A stretch of DNA of 42,273 nt from Rhizomucor pusillus (GCA_900175165.2 FWWN02000579.1:1-42273), one strand, 5' to 3'. Counted from the first letter of the stretch, positions 31,013 to 42,273 are shown. Made by a program: numbers and translations. The notes: a model not told the origin generated them from the letters alone.

Positions 31013-34000
31013 TTAGCGTGAGAGCATGAGGACGAGCTGAAAAGCAAGATATCGGTACCTGATAATTGCTTTGTGAATTACGAAACGTTCCTTGTTCTGA
31101 CCACAGGCTTCTGCAAGTTTTGCAACTATCTCTTGAACTTGCTCTCGACAAGTCTTGACTTGGTCGCCGGAAAGTTCCCCCAAAACACTGTATTGAATTG
31201 CTCTGAATGCGAGAAAGTGACCGTTTCGTTCATCTTCATCATCCACCTCACTGTCGCTGCTGCTACCGCTGCTGGTTTCCTCTTCTTCTCCATATTCATC
31301 TTTGTCTTCCCGCTGGCCGCCAATGCGAGCAAAGCTATCGCTGCGCATGCTACCGGTATTGACACGCGTCATCTCGTTATCTGCATTGTAGAAAACAAGA
31401 AATCCGTAATTTTCTTCTGCGAGTCTCGAAGCTGGAGGAAGTGCAGAAAGGAAATATTCACCCTCTTGTAGGGAGCGTATGGTATCGAGACTTATGCGCT
31501 TAAACTGCACAACTTTTTCCAGTGCATAGTTGTAGCTACATACATAGAGCGCTTTAGCAGTAATGAGCACTACTTTCTCGTCAAATTTCTTTGATCTCCT
31601 ATTTTCAAATAATACAGCTATCAATTTCATAATTCTTCGGCGGGTATCTATAGCTACATCTGCTTGCCTTTTTTGCGGTTCATTTGGTGACATTAAAGTC
31701 CAACCAGCAGTTCGTTGCTCGTCGTCTGCAATAACAATCTCACTGCTTATTCGAACTATTCAAGATCGTTCATTTAGTTAATCAAATAAGAAAGTTTTCA
31801 GTTTTCTCACTCACTAGCATCCTGCCGCATCTTGGCCCATCTACGTTCCACTCCCGGTTCAGCTGACATCTGGGTACTTTGAGGTACGTGCCGGAAAATT
31901 TCGATTTTGTGATATCCGAGAACGTAATCGATAGTCGCTTGTCGCCAGAAATCCTTGACAGTATTGAGATACATCCGAGTAAGAGAATTTGATGCATCAT
32001 TCATCATTCCCGCTATGTTACGTTTCCCTGTACTGCGTATTTCATAATATTTGTCACAAATACCATTCTTTCTTTGACCTCGTCGATTCATAGTTACCGG
32101 GTAAAGTCGCCTTTCAAGGCACTTGTTCCTGCATACATTCTTGATATCATGTCGCCATTGTTTGCCCAGGCTTTCAAAAAGATAATGAATACGTAAAGGC
32201 ACCTCCTCCTTGTTGTGACTTTGCTTACCATTATTGAAGATGCGTTCAAAATGCTCATAATATCTTATGCCTTCATCTGGATATTCTGTGATCCCAAAAC
32301 GCATCAACTGCAGATTGAGAACTGTTCTGCCAAAAGCGCTCTACATAGTTTACATCAGAGCGCCTCTAATTGATTCGATGTGCTTGTATATGTGAATATT
32401 ACCTGTACCACGTTTGTACGATCGAGACAGTCCATGCAGTTCTAAAGTACATGTCAACGCGCGGTTTCCTTTTACACAACCATTTTTATCCATTACCGTT
32501 CGAAAGACGCCCTTCTGTCGGCAATAAACCGTATCCTCGCTGGCTTGCCAGAAATGTCTACAATCGTTTGCTGTTAGTAGATAGCGACAATTAAACATGA
32601 AAAGCTATCTTACGCAAGCTTTGTTAATTCTTGTTGAAGACTGGTGCTTAATTTACTGATATTTTCATACTGCATTCCTTTCGTCTCTCGATGAAAATCA
32701 AACTCGACATATCTTGATGGCGTCAGTGACAACAAGTTCACTGTTGCGATGTGTACTTGTACTTACTGTATATTGGGGTCAGCTAGTCGTTCTACATGCT
32801 TTCGGTATTCTGAGCCAACAATTGCTTCACGCCCAACAAGTTCTGTCAAGTTCACGAGGATCTGACGACCGTATAACTTTTTTTGCTCTGCAAAATGCCG
32901 TTCGAAAGCAACATCGTTTTCGTGCGGGGTACGATCTAGAGTGGGTATCGGATGAAGACTGTACGGTGATTGGCTCCAGAACAATGGTACTAATGACAAC
33001 AGGGTTCTCTTTTAGAATCAAATTCTTTATAAGAATGCGAAACTCTACTTACTGGAGCCACGCGTTTGTACAAAGGAGGCTATATGCCGAACGTTATCTC
33101 TCTAGCAGCCCAAGGAATTAATAAAATTGTATCTTTGTAGAGGGAGATCACATACAGTGAATATAATGACTTGTTCTGTCTCTACAAAGTTTGCGACCTG
33201 ACCTTCCTCGTTCACTCCTCGTCGCTGGTATCTCATGCCTTGGTATGTACAAGAAAGGTTACTCGTGAGCCGCTGAGGTCAGAATCCTTCGAATCCCACT
33301 AACCTGCTCTCTCGCGGCTGCGCCTGGATATTAAAGCAAATTCAAATTGGTAACCTTCTATTTCGCAAGGTTCTATTTGGACGGTTCCTTGCAGTACCGG
33401 GATGATCCATTCATCCAGCTGTTGTCGGCGTTAATGATATGATGGCATCGTTGCAATGAATGTAACACAAGCAGGCTTACATTGCGCGATTTGAATTCAC
33501 GGCATAAATGTTCGTTCCAAAAGAAACGTCGATCCATCTGCGCTCGAGATTTGATTAGTATCAAAAAATTGGAAACGGAAGGGAAAGAACAAACCTGTTT
33601 CCACAATGGCTCTTTTGCAATGATTTCTTTCTTTTCCCCATGCGTCATATCATATCTCCGTTGAAAAGTGTTGCTGAGATCTGCAAAAACCAATTACATC
33701 CTGTGAAATCTTACAAGGTTCTGTATAACCAACCATAGTCATACGAGAATATGAACATGGATCGACTGAAAAGTTCAGTGACCTGTCTGACGAGTCGTCG
33801 ATCTAAAGCTTTGTCTTCATTCTCTGCAGCAGCTTGCAATAGATCGTCGCCTGGCGGCGGAGGAGGCGTGGATCGCGGAGACTTGGATTTCACAGTTGAA
33901 GCGGCATCGCGTTTAGCTGAAAAGGACATTTGGAATCGTGACATTAATGGACTCCGGGGAGACATAGAGGAGGAAGATACAGGTCGTTGGTGTGTTCCCA

Positions 34001-34755
34001 TTGTTGTTATCTTTAACGGCGTTGACACGGTAGGAGTTGAAGCGGACGTTGTAAGAACCGGAGATCGCCGGATGTTTTCATGCCCTGCTGCTGCATCTGC
34101 CACCACAGCAGCTTCCTCTGCTTTAGCAGCCGCTTCTTTCTTTTCATCCTCACTCTCGCTGTCCGAAGAGGAGTCTTCGTCGTCGGGAGATCGCGATGTT
34201 TTGGCCTGCCGACAACAACAGCAAAACAACTTAGTGAACATATTCTCTTGTCAACTAGCATCTAATTTACTTTGCTCATCTTTTCTCGTGCAAGCTCCGG
34301 GTGGAAATCCAAGCAAGTAATCTGATCAAGAGCATAGACAGAGTGCCCGCAGATCTGACCGATTTTCTGAATTTGTGTCATAACCACCAAGAACCTTTCT
34401 GCACGGGGGGAGGGAAAGGAAAAATGATTTAACTCCAAGTGCAAAGGCAACCGGTGGTTCCTTCTCACTGACCTCGTACTCCATCGAGTATACCCAGGAT
34501 ACCGTATATCTTATAGCCTACTGCATCCCGAGGAGGCTCCCATGATCCGTCTAATAAGATACACAGGCCACGTTAATGCCACCTCACCTTTTGTTTGCCG
34601 CGACTTATTGTACCTAAATTCGTGATACTATCGTCGAAACCTAGGCGAAGTACGTTGCCACGGTGATGCACGAGCACGAACGCATCGCTCAAGATGTACA
34701 GCAACGCGGTCTTGTCTGCAGAGTTTTCATTCGCAACGGATTCTGACGTCTTCAT
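31013..34755 (-). CDS. INPP5F: Sac2/INPP5F-type phosphoinositide phosphatase
   Basis: Seventeen exons encode 925 residues: 34755-34614, 34550-34473, 34398-34271, 34205-33734, 33680-33595, 33537-33481, 33418-33304, 33238-33156, 33101-33053, 32989-32767, 32712-32614, 32557-32497, 32441-32403, 32340-32229, 32170-32098, 32032-31815, 31755-31013. Sac domain landmarks are [54 protein letters not shown] and YVEFDFH. The catalytic CX5R reads [16 protein letters not shown], and [14 protein letters not shown] follows. The C-terminal part is an hSac2 domain ([20 protein letters not shown]). Such proteins remove the 4-phosphate from phosphoinositides on endosomal membranes in animals. An intron splits RT from NCMDC, so unspliced reading hides the active site. 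A Ser/Pro/Ala-rich insert of about 130 residues lies inside the N-terminal Sac half. The ATG at 34755 is chosen as the first in frame. Confidence 0.9.
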
Positions 34756-35222
34756 GGCTAACTGATGAAGACAAGCGAGGGAATACAAGAAAAAAAGTGC
34801 AGCGGGTTGCAGTTCGACCGAATTTGGCTGAATCACGCGGGATTCAGTGGTTACATCTTTGATATGAAATACTTTATCCCATTAAACGAAGAAACGGATA
34901 TATTTGATACTGAAATCTATAAACCATCATCGTAATATTTATGCAAATATGTTCCATTCAGGATGTGATCGACATGCTGGCTTTCCTTCTGAACTATTGG
35001 ATCTTTAATCTGCATGTACAACGCTGTCCGCTAACTGTTTTTCTATTTTCAGGAGAGGTGTCTCGTTCTTGTTTGAGGTGTACAAGTGGCGGATACATGA
35101 TTATTTGTGTGTCGATGTGATGATGACTATGGAAGAATTCTATGAGTAGTTATATATGTTTAGTTGTCTTTTGTCTGTGAGCATCGAGGCGGTTCTTGGC
35201 CTTTAAATAAATAAGTATTCCT
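34756..35222. other. intergenic, nothing recognised
   Basis: Probable promoter of the Sac2-type gene and 3' region of the short upstream frame. An in-frame extension upstream of 34755 is open to about 34880 but has no ATG. No other feature is supported. Confidence 0.4.
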
Positions 35223-35441
35223 TTAATACGCATGTAACATGTATCTTCCTTGTTCTCTTATACCTGGTTGAGATTTCAGGCACTCCCAGTAGACAGCAAA
35301 CGGCTTTGCAACATCCATAGGCCAACTCATCAATCCTTGCAATAAATCTTCCAGGTGGTCATTGCACCTATGTGGTCGCGCTTTGGTATCTGCTGGTCCA
35401 GTGCTTTGGGTATTCAGTGGAAATGAAGATTGCTGTGGCAT
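35223..35441 (-). CDS. hypothetical 72-residue protein
   Basis: The ATG at 35441 opens a frame of 72 codons with coding-like content (CNDHLEDLLQGLMSWPMDVA, then YWECLKSQPG). Two cysteines lie about 35 residues apart. No family is recognised. A GTATAAG donor-like site follows QPG, so the last 12 residues could be intron. It may be a small mitochondrial or cytosolic protein, but nothing in the sequence decides this. Confidence 0.35.
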   Translation of the reverse strand: MPQQSSFPLNTQSTGPADTKARPHRCNDHLEDLLQGLMSWPMDVAKPFAVYWECLKSQPGIREQGRYMLHAY

Positions 35442-35875
35442 TTTTGCGGAGGGTAGAGTTGCTTGAAGCCAAGGTGAAGATTGCTGCTGTCAAAAAGCCA
35501 CTGTGAAAGCCCGCGCAGTTCATGCAAGCATTTTCATAAGCATTTTGAGCTACATCCTATCAAGTGTCAAAACTTTTATAAGTTCCCATCAAATCAGTTG
35601 AGCTGAATGCTTCAGATAATACAGATGTACTTCATTGTCTCATACACGTTTTACAGACAGATACTGGATTCAATTCATAATAACGCTTTCGAGCCTCCCA
35701 AACCTGAACTCAATATTTGCGCGAAGATACTGCCGCTCTGCTTATGTTCCTATTTATTCATATCTATAAAGTCTTGTAGCTGATCGAAAACGAAAATGTT
35801 AGCGCAATGTTGGAAAATGCTGTTGTTGCCGAATTTGGCAGGAAGCAACCGAGGAAGAGTGCTGTCTTTCACCTC
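35442..35875. other. divergent upstream region of the exportin gene
   Basis: 434 bp between the small minus-strand frame and the exportin ATG. A minus-strand open frame (35750-35959) crosses the first exportin intron and is treated as a shadow. No clear regulatory motif. Confidence 0.4.
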
Positions 35876-38800
35876 ATGGAGGTAACTCGCGAAAACCAAT
35901 GTCAGCAATGTCACCAATAAGACTAAACGGCCTGCACTTAGGAATTGTGCGATGAGCAAGGAAGATTCTCTGTGGCGAACCTAGACGCAGCAGTGCAAAC
36001 ATTCTACGATATACAAGCACCTGCAGAATCGGTATGCGATCTCGAGTACGCGACACCTCAAAGTATATTTCTAAACCACAAACGCAGCGTTTACACGCAG
36101 AACGTGTCCTAACTTGGTTTACCGTTCATCCAAACGCGTGGAGCTTGGTTGACCAGATTTTGGAGACGTCTCAGAGCGAATATACCAAAGTAATGACAAA
36201 ATTGCTGTGTAATGTCCAACAATTCCGTAACACTCACATCCTACCCTTTACATTCAGTTTTTGGCAGTGCGCGTTCTCTCCCATCTAGTATCAGAAAAAT
36301 GGAAACATCTTCCGGTTGATCAGCGAATAGGTACAGTTACAGTTTGATGTTTAAATTTCCGGCAAAAGCACTGATTTATCGTGTGATATATAGCGATTCG
36401 AAACTACATTGTAAATATCATCATTGCATATTCATCTACCCCAGACTCTTTGCAAGTGGGACGATCATATCTTACAAAACTTAATACAACTTTGGTCGAG
36501 GTAAAAAAAATCGGTCATCTCGCAATTAATTCGACATATATCTAATTTGCTGAAAACGAATAGATTATAAAGAAAGACTGGCCTGAGGACTGGCCCGACT
36601 TTGTACAAGAGATAACAACAGCCAGTTCCAGAAATCCGAGTCTTTGCGAGAATATCATGGCTATTTTGGGTATCCTCAGGTTCATATCGCATGGTAAACG
36701 AAGGAGTATTTGCAGGAAAGTTAATCATTATTTACAGCGAGGATGTCTTTGAATCATCCGAGGAAGAACTTCCAGCATGGAAAGCGAGAAAGCTGGGCAA
36801 ATCGATTATATCTCAATTTGGGCCCATTATTGATACTATCCTTGAAATACTTTCTAAAGCAGACACACCCAGCCTTGTCGAGACGACGCTGAAGACTCTG
36901 CAGCATTTTATAAAGTGGCTTCCGAAAGATGTGATCTACAGTCCTTCTTTGGTGGAAGCTTTAGGAATGCGGGTAAATCGCAGCAAATACCGATGTAGCG
37001 TTTAATACTAAAAGAAGCATAGATGGTATCAGGTCCTGGACTTCCTGTGCAATGCGCTGCTCTCAGGTGTTTCCGAGACTGCCTTGGAGCGCCAGCAACC
37101 ACCTCAGAAAAGAATGAAATTGATACTATCAAACTTCAAATGTTCAACTATGTTGTACAAAGTATACACCGCATCCTACCGAGTGACCAAGGTATTTCAA
37201 TATCTAGAAAATACGCTGGAAATCCATCCCTTACTGGATTATTTATTTTATTAGACCTACAAACTTTATATGAAAATGCTAATGAGGACGTGCAAGATTT
37301 GCTGATAAATTATACATCTTTTCTGTTGACCTATTTCGTGTGGAAACATGAGGTAATTCTGGACCATCTCTGCATGAAAATTTGTAAAATTTCTTATACT
37401 TTGTGTATAAAGCTTTCCTCTGTTCCTGTGGATGCTATCAATGACCTTCTGCGATTATCTTCAATCCAAGATTCTGAAATCTGGAGCATTTGTCTCGATT
37501 CCTTTACAGCAATTGTATGTACAATAACTAGATCGGTAGAAAGCTTTGTCTCTAACTCCGTTTGCTAGATCCGTGCATTGCGACGGAAGAAACATCAAGG
37601 CTCAATCGCCTACAATCAAACACAAGTCGAAAATATCCATCTTCTTTGCCGGATTTTACCATTGATTGTTAGACGAATGCCATATCCCGACGAGGTATGT
37701 CCAGAATTTAGAATATAATTATAATAGAGGTGCCTAATCGTGTAGGTGCTTGTGGTCGAGGATGGCAATCCAAAGTTCATAAACTCGGGTTCTACGTCGG
37801 ATGAGTACAATTCTACCAGAAAATTACTTAAAGAATTTGCCCTACTTGATATATCTACTATTGAAAATGCACTCCGTGATAGTCTTAATCAGCCTGTAAG
37901 TAAACAATTTATCTCGCAGCAAATACATGTATACACTGATGCTATTATTCAAGTCTCAAGAGTGGTCGGCCGAAAGAGCAGCAACATTCAGCCGCGTTTG
38001 CTGGGTTGTAGGCTCGATTCAAGAAAGCTTGGCAGAAGAAATGGAAGATAGATTGATACCTGCTTTGTTTTCTGAAGCTACTACGCAGCTCTCAGAGCTT
38101 TCAGCAGTGTCAAGCTTGATGTACTTGGCTTCGACTTTTACGAAATGGCTGTCCAGGCACACAGATATTATGAATATAATAGTCCAAACTGTCTTGGAAT
38201 ACACACATTTTCAAGATCGTGACGTGCAGGACATGGCAGTTACCACGCTCGTAAAAGTCTGCGAACATTGTGGTGATATTTTAAACGGCCAGTTAAACGG
38301 TGTCGACTATGTACAAGTGCTTCTCAACAACATGTCCGCTCTGGTGAAGCATTTGCACCCTACATTGGTAAGTTGCAAGGACAGGAAAACGCACATGTAT
38401 TAGAATCTGATATATGTTTTTCTAAGGTTCCTAAAGCATATCAGTCACTAGGGTTCCTTGCAATCCGCACTGCACAGCCAGCGGCAGCTCTTGTGAAGCT
38501 CATGGAAGATCCGAATGAGAAGGTAGAGTGGTTCGGGCTGCTGACTGAATATCGCATATTGACATTATGTTTCGTGATTAGCTTCTTTCCGTGGTCGCAA
38601 AAGTTCAGCAACAGCCACATGATACCTTTACGCTCGCCGAGGCATTATATCTCATTCAGATTAATATCTCTGTTTGCATTGCTGTCGATAAACCTTTTGC
38701 CAACCAAATGCAATATGTGCAAGAGAGTCTAGTCAAGATTTATCAAGTAACTGGAGCGACTACAAGTTTTGACATGAGTTTAAGTGGTAAGTATTCCGAA

Positions 38801-39889
38801 TTCATTTGTAGCTTTAAGGATACTTACACCGGTCTGTTCCATGATTAGAGAATGTAAAATGCGCTATCAAGGAATTATTACGGGCATACATGAAGACCGA
38901 TCATCCAGGGGCAGTTCAGGAAACGGTACACTTATTTGGCGAGCTTTTATCATCTCCACCACAGGAAGAAGATATCAGTGACTTGGTTGCTGATACAGTC
39001 TCTAATATGCATACTATGGCTGGATTCCGTCAGCCATTTATGGAGATGGTGTATCATCAGGCGTTCGAAAGGATTTATGCCCAAATTTGTCACAACTTTG
39101 AAGATTATTACTCAAAGCGGCCCGGATTTTATGCAATGGTGCGAGCGTTAGTGACATTTGCTTTCGATGGTAAGTCTGCTGATTAAAAGTGTTACGACCG
39201 CTAGACACCAACGATTATATCTAGACTTGCTCCGTTTTCCAGCAGATAACTTTCTGCTTATTGTGAAAAGCATACTGTGGGGCATGCAGCATCCTGGTCA
39301 TGATATTAGCAACAATGCTTTGGAAACTTGCAGTGTACTATTGCAGAGAATCGGTGAACTGGAAGACGAAGATCAACAGAATGATCTCTACACTGTGGTT
39401 TACATGACAATCCTTCAAGCGGTGATACGCCTAATTAACGACCGAGATCGTCGCACACGCAAGTATCTGTTCATTCCAGGTGTATCTGGGTGATATCTGA
39501 CTTCTGACTCGATCGACTTTAGAATTCGAGCTTCAAAGTGAACTCTTAGCTCGGTTGCTTGATCTCGTCCAGCAAGGGTACATTTATACCAGATTGTTTC
39601 CTGGCAGCGATTTTGAATCAAATGCTGCCTATGTTCAAGAGTTCATTCGCGCAGAATTGTGTAATATTTATCCTGATTTGCCGAGGTAAATACGACGGAG
39701 CATATCTTAATCATGAATTCTAGTTAGTTCTAACTTTAAATAATGGTTAGCGATCAAATTGACCTAGTTGCGCACGGCATGCTCGAATACAGCGACGATG
39801 TGGACCGGTTCCGAAAAGATCTTGTAGATTTTATGGCTGATTTTCGATCTACCGATGAATTTGCAAAGCCAGTATCATTTGATGATTAA
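35876..39889 (+). CDS. CRM1: divergent exportin-1 (CRM1/Xpo1-like)
   Basis: Seventeen exons with introns of 46-68 nt encode 1026 residues: 35876-35881, 35942-36031, 36088-36189, 36258-36330, 36394-36500, 36564-36669, 36716-36972, 37023-37514, 37569-37694, 37746-37895, 37954-38367, 38427-38522, 38582-38786, 38849-39169, 39225-39458, 39523-39685, 39751-39889. CRM1 landmarks are WKHLPVDQRIAIRNYIV, DWPEDWPDFVQEI, PYPDEVLVVEDGN, RVCWVVGSI and HDRDVQDMAVTTLVKV-like HEAT repeats. The CW..GSI cysteine corresponds to the leptomycin-reactive Cys528 of human CRM1. CRM1 with Ran-GTP exports NES cargo through nuclear pores. Identity to usual CRM1 is visibly low, and the long C-terminal helix and acidic tail are missing (ends FAKPVSFDD). 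The first exon is ATGGAG only. One intron (39459-39522) uses GC-AG. Most likely a diverged paralogue; whether a canonical copy exists elsewhere cannot be seen. Confidence 0.88.
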
Positions 39890-40004
39890 ACGACTTTATA
39901 AACCTAAGTTTTCAGAGACATCGAAATCCGCGATAAAAAAAAATGATGCGTAGTCCAAAAATCGGCGACGGTGCTTGGCAGCATTCATGATATTAATCCG
40001 AAAA

Positions 40005-40401
40005 TTACTTTTCAGAGCAAGCTCTGAAGACATCAATAGCTCTATCGAGCGAAAGATTAAGGAAATTGCTAGGATGCTCATGCATGCCTTGCACGATCAC
40101 TTCAAACTTGTTACGGTATTTCATCAACACATACGAAGGAACGAACGCGCCCTGCAGTTCGTTCATGACCTGGACGTATGTTTTATTGCGGATGCCAGAC
40201 TCGATCTTGGCCTCGTACATAGAGCTTTTAGAAGGAAAATACAAACAACAACACAGCTCTCCATATTCAGGCTTTTGCTAAATAGGCTAGCGGTAGATGA
40301 CATAATATCCTTCGTCTATGATGCTTCATTTAAAAATTGGCTGCATCTACAAATTGTGCCTCAATGCTCGGCTCTTCCAGGTACACCGCTGGCAGCAGCA
40401 T
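40005..40401 (-). CDS. hypothetical small protein, 107 residues
   Basis: Exon 1 (40401-40351, MLLPAVYLEEPSIEAQF) and exon 2 (40277-40005) are joined by a 73-nt phase-0 intron with GTAGAT and TATTTAG ends. The product contains SMYEAKIESGIRNKTYVQVM and VLMKYRNKFEVIVQGM and looks soluble and alpha-helical. I recognise no family. The opposite strand carries a longer open frame (39975-40433, 152 codons) that shows no domain. I prefer the minus strand because the splice sites and composition agree. Convergent with the exportin gene. Confidence 0.42.
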
Positions 40402-40512
40402 TCGAGGGCTGTGGCGTTAACGTTGATGCTTAGCGAGGTTTACATGCTCTTGGTACTGATAGTCATGCGATGCTCAAGGTTTTTCGAGAGGTAACATGAC
40501 ACATACGGTTTT

Positions 40513-40539
40513 ATGATGATGATGATGATGATGATGATG
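40513..40539. repeat. (ATG)n microsatellite
   Basis: Nine uninterrupted ATG units in the interval between the small gene and the 3' end of the lectin gene. Confidence 0.9.
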
Positions 40540-40683
40540 CAAAAGATATATATCTACCATGACACAAAAAAAAAAGAAGGTTGAGTTGTAGGCTGTGTGA
40601 AATTTTTAGAGGGGGTGGATCTGAGAGTGAAGACTATCAAGGGATGTGGAGTTAAGTGGGAGTAAGTGGGGGTGGGAATTGCC

Positions 40684-41471
40684 TTAAGGGGTATCGTGTT
40701 GTTGCACCGTTCGGTATGCCTCTTTGTACGCGGCGGCGGTGGAAGCAGCGAGTGGACTGGAAGAAGTTGTTTGCGACGACTTTCGCTTGGCAGGTGTCAG
40801 GCCGTATGCAAATGCAGCGTCGGGTGGCGGCTCGATTCCCTGCTCCTGTTCCTGTTGCTTTTCCTTTTCATCGATCTTGTTTTCGTGTGCGAGAGGTTTG
40901 ATGCCATCTGATGCAGGAATAAACGTCCATCGTTGCCGGTCATTATCGACAGGTTGATATGGAAACAGAATAAGTTTCGAGTCTTTCCCTGAAGCGTCTT
41001 CTTGGATATCCAAAACCCAGTCCGGGCTGTAGTACGAGTAAATGAAGCAGCCCGGAATCCGCGGCGAAGTGCATATAATGTCGTTCGAGTCTGCGCCGTC
41101 GTCTTCGCGAACGCCCCACAGCTGGTTGATCGATTCTTCTTTCGGTTTCTTGGAGTAGATGCATATCTCTGTATCCTCCATCATCCTCAGTCGAGCTACA
41201 TACCGGAGGTGAATAAAATCGTGAGAAACGGAGTGATGCATTGGGCGAGAAAGAGAAAATCGTTACCTTTACGAATATCGAGTACGAGCTGCGTGGCTTT
41301 GTTGACGAGGTGACGATCATCCCAGCACCACAATTCGTTATCTACTTGCTGAGGCTGTCTGACGTAGACCTGCGAGCGAAGCAGAGGATCCTGAGATGAT
41401 GTGCTTGCGGTAACGACGCCGCCTGTTGACAAGGATCGAATGAAGAACCATTGGTCGTCGCTGCGGAGCAT
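40684..41471 (-). CDS. ricin-B-like beta-trefoil lectin-domain protein
   Basis: Exon 1 (41471-41267) and exon 2 (41195-40684), with a 71-nt phase-1 intron, encode 238 residues. The fold is indicated by repeated blocks WFFIRSLSTGGVVTAS, LVLDIRKA, EICIYSKKPKEESINQLWG, FIYSYYSPDWVLDIQ, and QRWTFIP, the usual QxW-type repeats of ricin B (RICIN) domains. Residues 1-160 or so form the trefoil. A Gln/Glu/Lys-rich and Ser/Ala-rich tail of about 75 residues follows, without a signal peptide, so the protein is probably cytosolic. Many zygomycete genomes have such intracellular trefoil proteins of unknown ligand. The upstream frame is open beyond the ATG at 41471 but contains the (CA)n repeat and is not conserved-looking. 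Confidence 0.8.
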
Positions 41472-42273
41472 AGTAGTACTAGTAGTGGTGGAATAAAGAG
41501 ATGCACAAGTTCTGTGGTTTTGATTTCTCCCGGTTTTAAATGGGTGCGTGCCAAAGAAGTAAGGCTTGTGTCGCTCGAGGCAACGACTGCCCGATACATT
41601 TTCATTGCCTATTTTATTAGCAAGCCAGCCCGGGCGTGCATGCTTGTATGTGTGTGTGTGTGTGTGTGTGTAGCTTAAAAAATCCGTGAGCAAAAGATCT
41701 CTCCCATCCGGAATTTTGATCGATAGAAGATCGGAGGCTCCGGAGATATGATACCTTCTCAATGCATACACTGTTAGCCACAGGACAAAGTTGAAGCAAC
41801 CCCTTTGCCACTAAAGAGAGAATATGAACATGTAATCAGGAATTAATTCTTTTGTAAAGTTCTAGATTGAATCGCGTCAGCATCTTTATGCCTTCATGAT
41901 AGTTTCATACTCGCATGTGAACTTTATGTTCTTGTGTCCGTCTTGCCTTCAGTTGCACCCGCTCGGGACACCTCGCACAAGAGGAGGAGAAGGCTCCCCC
42001 GCGCCTCGAGTTCTTGAAAACTGTATCAGCTATTTTCCCGTCTTTGAACCTTTTTCCCATCACTCGGAGACCAGCAACTAATATCAGTGCCTGATCGATA
42101 CAAGGACAGTCAAGTGCGCGCTAGACCTGCATGGAAACCAGCCAGGGGTTTGTACTTTTGTCGCTACTTTCTACTTTCTCATTTGCACCTGTCCTGCCTT
42201 CCAATGAGCGTGGGCTGATCGCATATCTGTACGAACTTTCAGTTCAGTGGATCGTCCCACTGTGAGCTGTGGA
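41472..42273. other. upstream of lectin gene, no further gene
   Basis: Probable promoter and leader of the lectin gene, then about 500 bp to the window edge. Short frames (for example 41896-42081 +) have no domain. A gene starting beyond the window cannot be excluded. Confidence 0.4.
41648..41671. repeat. (GT)n microsatellite
   Basis: About 12 GT units in the upstream region of the lectin gene. Confidence 0.9.

Noticed and set aside
32350..32598. Apparent loss of the catalytic Cys loop in the Sac phosphatase (frame reads [15 protein letters not shown])
   Set aside because: That stretch is a 55-nt intron; splicing restores [16 protein letters not shown].
34573..34610. Short intron with GTGAGG donor in the Sac gene first exon
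   Set aside because: It would be 37 nt and shifts the frame to a stop; the GTACAA donor at 34613 gives a 63-nt intron and an open frame into [10 protein letters not shown].
39975..40433. 152-codon plus-strand open frame after the exportin
   Set aside because: Starts downstream of the exportin stop without a promoter-like gap and has no domain; the minus-strand spliced model fits better.
1..42273. Intact tRNA genes, rRNA genes, CRISPR arrays, bacterial operons
   Set aside because: None seen; the window is spliced eukaryotic nuclear DNA.

Overview
The window is nuclear DNA from a fungus, most likely an early-diverging, Mucoromycota-like one. The evidence is dense spliced genes with short introns (mostly 46-105 nt, GT-AG, CTAAC/CTAAT-like branch points), fungal families (Ecm33, Gtb1, Utp11, Rav2/ROGDI, Cys3-like bZIP), and a GDP-fucose transporter family typical of fucose-containing zygomycete walls. 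The species cannot be named from sequence alone. Most gene models below were rebuilt by hand from splice sites and reading frame; exon lengths sum to whole codons in every model called with confidence.

Layout. 1-2.1 kb: gene-poor, with a tRNA-like SINE remnant. 2.1-4.8 kb: Mediator MED22 and a bZIP factor. 5.0-6.2 kb: a FYRN/FYRC nuclear protein. 6.8-9.3 kb: casein kinase 2 beta with a long C-terminal tail. 9.3-10.3 kb: a second bZIP whose spliced C-terminus carries a membrane helix. 10.9-12.3 kb: Rav2/ROGDI (V-ATPase assembly). 12.8-14.9 kb: glucosidase II beta (ER quality control). 14.9-16.7 kb: monocarboxylate-type MFS transporter that needs a 2-nt microexon. 17.0-18.4 kb: GDP-fucose-type transporter. 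19.8-20.6 kb: mitochondrial ribosomal uL10. 20.7-22.0 kb: Ecm33-type GPI wall protein. 22.3-24.0 kb: Utp11 and a SERF protein. 24.7-27.0 kb: a repeat element with 389-bp inverted arms holding two decayed PD-(D/E)XK-like genes. 27.7-28.0 kb: three repeated hairpins. 28.7-29.2 kb: ribosomal eL22. 29.7-30.7 kb: an endopolyphosphatase-like protein lacking its catalytic residues. 31.0-34.8 kb: Sac2/INPP5F-type phosphoinositide phosphatase. 35.9-39.9 kb: a complete but divergent exportin-1. 40.0-41.5 kb: a small unknown protein and a ricin-type beta-trefoil lectin.

The genes are mostly housekeeping and sit in tight convergent pairs (CK2 beta/bZIP 45 bp, GTB1/MFS 84 bp, uL10m/ECM33 126 bp, exportin/unknown 115 bp) with 0.3-0.6 kb shared divergent promoters. 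Several act in the secretory and vacuolar system (GTB1, nucleotide-sugar transporter, Ecm33, Rav2, Sac2, polyphosphatase-like protein, membrane-bound bZIP). They are separate transcription units, not an operon or an obvious metabolic cluster. The least ordinary features are the 2-nt microexon, the inverted-repeat element with subterminal iterons, the polyphosphatase-like pseudoenzyme, the membrane-tethered bZIP and the divergent exportin.
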